From Euborellia annulipes (lineage: Eukaryota > Arthropoda > Insecta > Dermaptera > Anisolabididae): a DNA stretch of 64,000 nt. Below, in pieces: positions 61,601-64,000 of the stretch (position 1 is the stretch's first letter; each line of letters starts with the position of its first letter). The stretch lies in the NCBI GenBank assembly GCA_023213315.1, contig JAKCPI010004324.1, positions 1 through 64,000 on the forward strand, in the 5' to 3' direction. Below the pieces are notes generated by a model, which did no database searches, was not told the DNA's origin, and worked only from the letters and a program-made list of their open reading frames with translations. The position numbers were made by a program, and so were the translations under genes.

Positions 61601-63320
61601 GACTGCTGTAATTCTCTTAACACCTTGACCCTATTTAGTAAAGAGTAAGAATAACAAAAGATTTTCCCAAACAAAAGTTGTTCTCTAGAGCAATATTGTA
61701 TATAGGTATTATTATTTTTTGGCTCTTTATTTACCTTTCTATAACTCCCATATTTCTCCTCCCCCAGTACTAACTTTATTACCGTAATGTGGTGAATAGA
61801 AATTTTCAACTTTCTTGAAACCAAAATATAAAAAAATTAAAAACATGCTGTTTCTTTTCATCCCCTTGAGAGAGGTGAATATAAAGAATTAGAGATATTG
61901 ACTGGATTCAATAGACTTATCAGTCAAAGAAACCATGTTCAAAACTTGACTTGGGCACATTTCTAAATCCAGAAGCCACATTTTACCTCCTCGTCTAGTA
62001 ATAACCCTAGATCTATTGGGTCATCACAAAGATTAGTTCCATCGTAATCTAGCCTGTCAAAGTATTCATTTATCGTTTATGGGTTGATAGCTGCTCTGGT
62101 TTTTGGATGTTTCATACAATCTCTGGTTTGTTTGTGTCTGATAAAAAAAAAGAATAAGCATAATCCTTACCTGGCATATGGTTTTTGTAACGTTCATCTA
62201 TACTGCCCTGACGATCATGAGATTCCTTTATCATAAACTCCTTGAAACATTGGGACCCTAGCCAAACATTTCTAGTCTCCTTCGGTTAAAGCTATTTGTC
62301 TCCTTTCTTAATATTACTGTGGCACTAGTGCATTCCATATTTTTCTGCAGAATTTCGAAAGCTGAGGCCATTATCTATGTCATAGAACTACCGGGTCATC
62401 AGAAAGGTTCGTTCCATCATAATTGTCAAATTGGGTTGAAAGAATATTCTTAAGTTCTGACTCTAGCCCTGTCAAAGTATTCATTTATTGTACTGTTTTC
62501 TTATGTCTTCTGATTAGGGCTGCTTGTTTGGTTTTTAATTTCTTGACAAAAAGAAACTCATTATAGATTAAGTCAATTAGACCTAACACCTTAATTAACA
62601 AATATTATTGCGTTATTAAATAGAAGAAGTGGGATATATATATATATATTGGTAATTCTTTTAGAACCGAAACGTCGAGTAAATCGCAACATCCCTCGAC
62701 TTAACCCGAGAAAACTTATCTTCGCATATATATAAAAGTCTATATATATGATTTGTCATTAAATGTCCACATATAGCTTAATGTTGGTAGGTTCCGTTTA
62801 GGAAATATAGATAAGTTGATTTGTCTGCCTTCACTGTAACTAACTCAAATCTATTTGAAACTTTAATCGTTCTTTAAATGGTACAGTTATAAAATTTTGC
62901 TGCCCTAGCCCCGGGCCTCATGAGCCTAAGCTTAATTCCATCATAGAATAGTAGTCGTGGTTTGTTTTCGAGGTCGTAGTCTTAATGGCCATCAAATATG
63001 ATCAGTGGATGTGCCATAGTTTTTAAATTGTCCTTGATATCTAGAAAGATTTTGGCTTCTTGTGGTGTTCAGTTTGGGATGACTTCGGGGCCTCAAATTG
63101 CCTACTCACTAATTGGAAGAGAACATTCCGAGGATTATTTTTGCTTTTGAGATTTAGGAAGTAGTTGGTTGGATAGTGTAGTGTAGTTTCATTTTGTTTG
63201 ACTCGGTTATCTCAAACTGCCTACTCCCAGGGTGCACCATCACTAAAATTAAAATAAAACCTGAATTAATTAAGGAAATGACGGTGTAGAACTCAATCTT
63301 TGAAATGAATAGGAAAACAG
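58633..63320. other. 3' flank of talin, no further gene recognised
   Basis: The talin 3' UTR must start here; AATAAA hexamers occur at 60070-60075, 60207-60212 and 61363-61368, and I cannot choose. An inverted repeat (gaactaggaaactatcattt, then ttaaaaaaacaa / ttgtttttttattta, aatgatag) lies at about 59943-60085. A (TTA)n tract lies at 61301-61325. At 62660-62680 the phrase aaccgaaacgtcgag resembles half a hammerhead core. Confidence 0.5.
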
Positions 63321-63321
63321 C

Positions 63322-63495
63322 CAAGTAGGAAGCCTCTATTGTTAAATCAAACTCCTTTAATACGAAAGGTTTCAACCAATTTTATTGTGCCATCTTCAGT
63401 TGTATAAGTTTTGAAGATGGCACAAAAAAATTGGCCGATTAATTATTAAAGGAGTTTGATTTAATAAAAGAGGCTTCTTACCTGGCTGCTTTGCC
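63322..63495. mobile_element. palindromic Penelope-like remnant
   Basis: Arms ggaagcctctattgttaaat...ccatcttca and tgaagatggcac...atttaataaaagaggcttct pair. On the - strand (63398-63366) CTGAAGA tggcacaataaaattggtt GAAACC. The right-arm copy has lost both boxes. The tail cctggctgc follows. Confidence 0.55.
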
Positions 63496-63754
63496 TTCAT
63501 TTCAACAATTAAATTAAAACCTCTAAAAGTACACACTTGTCTAGATTTGGTTTGGTATTGGAGATAAACACCATCCAAAAACAATTAATTTTTAAGAATA
63601 TGAAATATTTTTAAAAATTTCTAACAGCAAAAATGTCCAAATTTCTTTTACTTTTTATATATTTAAGAAAGAGGATTATTTCTGGTAGAAAAGGAGGTCG
63701 TGAAATACGAAAGTGAGAATCATTGATCTGGATTCTTTGGGGCTTCCAAAAAAT

Positions 63755-64000
63755 CAGTGGCGTCATTGGGGGGAGGGGGCAGTGGGAGACATTTGCCCCC
63801 CATTCCCAACGGCTCTTAATTTTTATAAAATTTCATATTATTCTAAATAAAATATTTCAAAATATATCTACGAGTATAGTAACTATACAAAATTAAACAA
63901 TTAATTAAATTAAATATATATTTTGGCAAAATTTGAGTACCTATTTGAAAGTACTTTTTTCCCATTCACACACACATACACACAGTCTTTTCGGCAACTT
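63755..64000 (+). mobile_element. start of a hAT-like element cut by the window edge
   Basis: CAGTGGCGTCATTGGGGGGA resembles the cagtggc/ggcgtagcc-type hAT ends seen elsewhere here. The other end is not visible. The last 30 bases (acacagtcttttcggcaact) match 2097-2117 near the window start. Confidence 0.3.

Noticed and set aside
62640..62720. Complete hammerhead core around aaccgaaacgtcgag
   Set aside because: The second box is present but no CTGAnGA precedes it; only a half motif next to a (TA)n tract.

Overview
This window is animal nuclear DNA, very AT-rich and crowded with transposon debris. It holds one complete protein gene on the + strand: a talin orthologue (Drosophila rhea, vertebrate TLN1/TLN2). 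All 39 coding exons can be read between 20669 and 58632, each joined by GT-AG introns in consistent phase. Together they encode about 2752 residues: F0-F1-F2-F3 FERM head, linker, the helical-bundle rod, the I/LWEQ actin-binding domain, the dimerisation helix and a non-vertebrate C-terminal tail. The organism is probably an arthropod. The tail suggests this, as does a mitochondrial ND1 insertion in which AGA sits where ND1 conserves serine (invertebrate mitochondrial code). I cannot name the species.

Layout. 1-18 kb: no host gene seen. It holds a degenerate tandem array (about 345-1850), four copies of a roughly 600-700 bp element with a palindrome at each end, a decayed mariner transposase on the - strand (about 11418-11760), two hAT/SINE composites' worth of fragments and several long inverted repeats. 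18.1-18.6 kb: a GC-rich, CCAAT-box-bearing patch with an arthropod-type initiator and a good splice donor, the best candidate for the talin promoter and 5' UTR exon. 20.6-58.6 kb: talin. Its larger introns carry a NUMT, a THAP-domain relic between inverted repeats, hAT-type and PIF/Harbinger-type MITEs with target-site duplications, a tRNA-like SINE, and long palindromes. 58.6-64 kb: 3' flank, no gene recognised.

The most interesting non-coding signal is a dispersed set of about a dozen loci with the boxes CTGAnGA ... CGAAAC(GTC), usually in the arms of long palindromes (one nearly perfect over about 300 bp). This is the core of a hammerhead ribozyme, known from Penelope-like retroelements, so I read them as ribozyme-bearing remnants of such elements. 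A second signal is a 90-bp palindrome (CTGGTGTGAC...GTCACACCAG) that recurs in two otherwise different element families.

The talin gene also has two possible ends. Splicing out 56397-58103 gives a tail of about 176 residues. Reading through gives a short proline-rich end stopping at 56496. All assignments are from reading the sequence; no searches were run.
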